Origin: Rotaria sp. Silwood1
Taxonomy: Eukaryota > Rotifera > Eurotatoria > Philodinida > Philodinidae
DNA: 64,000 nucleotides
Assembly: GCA_905250075.1 (NCBI GenBank)
Contig: CAJNOP010000348.1
Span: forward strand, 128,786 to 192,785
Reading direction: 5' to 3'
Shown here one piece after another: positions 61,071-64,000 of the stretch. How positions within the stretch are numbered: the first letter of the stretch is position 1; every line of letters starts with the position of its first letter. Made by a program: the position numbers and the translations under genes. Below the pieces are notes generated by a model. It was not told where the DNA came from. It saw only the letters and a list, made by a program, of their open reading frames with translations, and searched no databases.

Positions 61071-61705
61071 AGGGTTGCCAGCTCGAAAAATCAAAAATCG
61101 GAAAAAAATTGGAAAGTGCTTTTTTTCAATGCTTAAATGGCTGATTTGCTTTTCTAATAATACAATATCATTTATCCTGTTTACTTTATGTTTTTAAACA
61201 ATATCTGAAAAGATATTTCATAATCAATTAAACAAAAAATAAATTTACATATACAGTTCAGTGTTGCTGTTTCTGTTTCTACTTTTTCAATATCACTTTC
61301 AGTTATATTTTACATCTTCCAACAAATCATTCATTCTCTAGTTTTATTATATCTGCAATATGACAGAATAAAAACGTCAAAAAGGAAAATATTCTCAATT
61401 ATCAATGCACTAACAGAGAAAAATAGTTCATCGAGATAGAAAACTGGACCTCTTTTGTCTATACACCATGCTACTTATTTAGAGCGTACCAAAAGTCTTT
61501 ACGGAGCTATATCAATTTCTTATAGAAGGCTTGAAGAAATTTTCTCTTTTTATGCAATGATAGAGAAAAAAGATGTTCTATTTTTCTATTCTATTTGATC
61601 AATCTTCAACTAATATCATCATAATAAAATTTCGATAAGAACTGTCTTTGTGTAAAACTTAACTAACGGGTGCGGCAGATTAAATGTTTCAATCACTTAA
61701 TAGAT

Positions 61706-61980
61706 TATATTAAAAAAACAAAATATACTGCAAGATGCAGCGTGAAAAGCTCTACAATTTACATAAAACCGCTTTATTTCATAGTTGAATTTTTTGTTTT
61801 CAAAATGGACAAAATTTTGAGCGATCAATTTTCGATCGTACGAAAATGGTATTTTTTGGTAGAAGATGACTTCATTTTTCTTATTTCATCCCTTTGTCAC
61901 TTGATATCTTTTACTTAAGAAAAACAAAATACATCACAAGATGCAGCATGAAAAGCTCTACAATCTACAAAGTAAAGCTT
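61706..61980. repeat. Direct repeat pair, about 60 bp each
   Basis: AAAACAAAATA followed by AAGATGCAGC, GTGAAAAGCTCTACAAT/ATGAAAAGCTCTACAAT and TAC occurs at about 61711-61768 and again at 61920-61972, 213 bp apart, with few mismatches. Partial copies of one unknown element, or a small duplication. Confidence 0.75.
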
Positions 61981-62048
61981 ATTTTAATTGTGTATTTCTC
62001 GTCAAAGAAACCAAAATTCTGTGCGACCAATTCTCACCGCCCCGAAAA

Positions 62049-62170
62049 GGGTGTGGGTATGGATGTGGAGCGTGGGATGTGGGTATGGATGTGGAGCGGG
62101 GATGTGGGTGTGGGATATAGGTGGGGTATTGGGTTTTTGAACGAAAGAACCACACCCACATCTACACCCC
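62049..62170. repeat. Telomere-like G-rich tract facing a C-rich tract
   Basis: 62049-62134 is G/T-rich with two copies, about 26 bp apart, of TGTGGGTATGGATGTGGAGC (the first copy lacks the leading position match only), then GATGTGGGTGTGGG. After about 15 bases a C/A-rich run follows (62150-62170, CCACACCCACATCTACACCCC). The same order, G-strand then C-strand, is seen at 57463-57533. Confidence 0.6.
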
Positions 62171-62431
62171 AATTCAAGGTTTCCGCTTTGAGGGAAGTCA
62201 GCCAGGTGTTCGCCCTGTTTTTGTTTTTCTCTTTTTTGTTCGTTTAAGGTTTTCTAGGATAGTATATGTCGATTCGGATGTGTTTCTTTTTATGTTTTTT
62301 GAATTGTTTTATATAATCAACATTTATTTTATTTCTTAATTAGTATGTAGTTAGAGACACGGGTAATGAATTGATCATAATATTAATTAGGTGAGTCATT
62401 TATGAATGGTGAATATCATACTGCTTTTAGT

Positions 62432-63372
62432 TCAATTTGGATTCGATTGAAGTTCGAATTTTTGGAGTTGATGATTTCCGTTATCGACGACATAGAGATT
62501 ACCGTGTCGATCGAATGACAAACCAATGGGATAATTGAGTTGGTTTGATTCTCCTCCACTAGCGTTTCCATCAACAATGACACTTCCTTGTGTGGCTCCT
62601 TTAGGCCAACGCATGATTCGATTATTCCCTTCATCAGCCACATAGACAGTGCCCAATTGATCGACAACGACTCCTCGAGGATCTGACAATTGTGTAAGGT
62701 CATTTCCTTTTCCTTGACCACCAGCCACAACAATGCCTTGTTTTGCACCTTCTATCCATTTCATCACACGATGATTTGATCCATCAGATACGTACACTGA
62801 ATGATCTCGATCGACGAATACTTGTGTGGGGTAAGAGAGTTGATCGAGACGATTTCCATATCCATTGCCACCTGCAATCACTGTTCCTTGAGATTCTCCT
62901 CTTCGATATCGTCTCACTTCATCTTTTCCAACATCAGTGACATAGAGAGATCCATTCTCGTCCATTGTCAAACCCAAACAATAGATGTTGGATATGATTG
63001 TTTCTCCACTTGTCCCATTTCGACGAGGCCATCGAACCACTCTTCCATTCGAAACATCGCATATGATGAGACTATCTCTCTCTTTGTCGATAATCACATC
63101 TGTTGGGTCTTCCAATCGATGATCTCCACTTCTTTGTCCATCTCCACCGACAACCACTTGGCCACTTGTTGCACCTCGTTTCCATTCCACAATACGATGA
63201 TTCGATTGGTCGGCGACATAGACAGTTTGATCATCATCAACATACAAACCCAATGGGTCTGAGAGTTGATTGATTCCATTGCCTTGTCGATTTCCTCCAG
63301 CTACAGTGATACCATTTTGTTGCCATCGAGCATTCGGATGAATGTCAATTGAACTCCCACGTAATGGATGGA
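62432..63372 (-). CDS. NHL-repeat beta-propeller protein (5' end unresolved)
   Basis: The last exon runs from an acceptor (CTTTCGATTGCAG, AG at 63374-63373) to a TGA at 62434-62432: 312 residues with phase 1 at its start. It contains about six NHL repeats of some 45 residues with the pattern GG-x-G...QLSxPxGVxVD...VYVADxxNxRIxRW...GA..G.VVAGG; clear examples are TVYVADQSNHRIVEWKRGA and TVYVADEGNNRIMRWPKGA. NHL propellers bind proteins, RNA or sugars; no enzyme residues are evident. The upstream sequence could be an intron with a long pyrimidine tract, or, read in the same frame, a signal peptide (FFSLILSSLLSLSIAV) lacking an in-frame ATG, so the start is left open and probably lies in an exon to the right. 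Families like this are highly expanded in bdelloids (recollection). Confidence 0.85.
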
Positions 63373-64000
63373 CTGCAATCGAAAGAGAAAGGAGAGAGGA
63401 TAAAATAAGAGAGAAAAAAGTGAAAAGTTCATTTGAATTTTTGCAAAGTCAACATCGTTGCAAATTTTGTCTTGTTTCAGATTTCTTCTTTTGACACTGA
63501 GGTGTTTTCTTTTTGGTTTTCTTTATTACTTAATTTATCATAGAATAATTATTGATATATGTTTTTTTTGTGTTTTTTTTCAACTATCTTTATATCTTAT
63601 ATTTGAATTAGTGGACTTCAAAAAAGATTTTAGTAGAGTTGAAGTGTAGGTCATCGTACGTAATTAATAAATCATTAATACAAATAAATAAAGTTCTTTT
63701 TGTTTTGCTTGGAAAGAGAAATAGATCACGATAGTCATTGTATTACAAATAATGAATTTTTTTGAGTTTTATAAAAGATGTAATTATGAGTATGCATATA
63801 TATAGAAAACATTGGAATCCCACATCCTTTTATCGACTAATAGGCAGAGCGAGACAGAAAGTCATGAAATAATAGAAATAAACTAATAAAAACAGAAAAA
63901 AATCTTTATTATATTCATATTGAGTTTAATAGAACTTTTTCTTTATATATTATTAGATCTTATAGCAACTTCATGAGAGAACATTCAATTATTTACTATA
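63373..64000. other. Window end, upstream of the NHL exon
   Basis: Pyrimidine-rich on the minus strand next to the NHL acceptor, then AT-rich. No exon could be assigned with confidence; the first NHL exon or its promoter may lie here or beyond the window. Confidence 0.5.

Larger units (their letters stand above)
61071..62431. other. Repeat-bearing region between the vWA pseudogene and the NHL gene
   Basis: No intact gene. At 61071 a possible hAT-like end (AGGGTTGCCAGC) abuts the vWA pseudogene; I could not find its partner end. A direct repeat pair lies at 61709/61923 and a G-rich/C-rich inverted tract at 62049-62170. Confidence 0.6.

Noticed and set aside
62801-63262. Plus-strand frame of 153 codons
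   Set aside because: Antisense to the NHL gene, whose repeats keep the opposite frame open.
1-64000. tRNA, rRNA and spliced-leader RNA genes
   Set aside because: I looked for tRNA box-B-like GGTTCGAATCC sequences and rRNA or leader RNA signatures and found none I could defend; a covariance-model search would settle it.

Overview
The window reads as nuclear DNA of a small invertebrate, most likely a bdelloid rotifer (inference). It is very AT-rich. Genes have many short GT-AG introns of about 50-150 bp. There is an innexin and a CARMIL, both animal genes, next to intron-free genes of types often acquired horizontally (GNAT acetyltransferase, SGNH esterase, questin-oxidase-like enzyme). There are also short G-rich tracts resembling TGTGGG, the telomeric repeat reported for bdelloids. 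No species can be assigned from the sequence alone.

Left half (1-27 kb) is gene-dense and animal-like: the 3' three exons of an innexin (+), a complete 29-exon CARMIL/LRRC16 actin regulator (+, 6617-18529) that I joined exon by exon into one open frame of 1354 residues, a four-exon TMEM26-family membrane protein (-), a three-exon ankyrin-repeat protein (-), and a two-exon trypsin-like protease (+). Several large CARMIL introns carry fold-back transposons, including one inserted in another with a perfect 8-bp target duplication.

Middle (27-43 kb): a second, paralogous trypsin-like protease (-) in convergent orientation, then a single-exon GNAT acetyltransferase (+), a 1.1-kb transposon-like element with perfect 31-bp inverted ends, a single-exon SGNH hydrolase (+), and a small three-exon single-pass membrane protein (+).

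Right half (43-64 kb) is gene-poor and rich in decayed repeats: a secreted Ly6/three-finger protein with a Thr-rich stalk (+), the broken 5' part of a SnoaL/NTF2-like gene (-) that stops exactly at a telomere-like G-rich/C-rich junction, a complete questin-oxidase-like gene (+), a decayed von Willebrand A-domain pseudogene (-), and an NHL-repeat beta-propeller gene (-) whose 5' end is not resolved. A diverged direct repeat of more than 1 kb occurs at about 49 kb and again at 55-57.4 kb.

The two 10-N gaps are both flanked by exact 47-bp direct copies. They look like unmerged contig overlaps from a short-read assembler, so the apparent insertions in the second protease and in the Thr-rich protein are probably artefacts. 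The genes do not form an operon or an evident pathway. The pattern is a conserved block adjoining a transposon-rich zone with candidate horizontally acquired genes.
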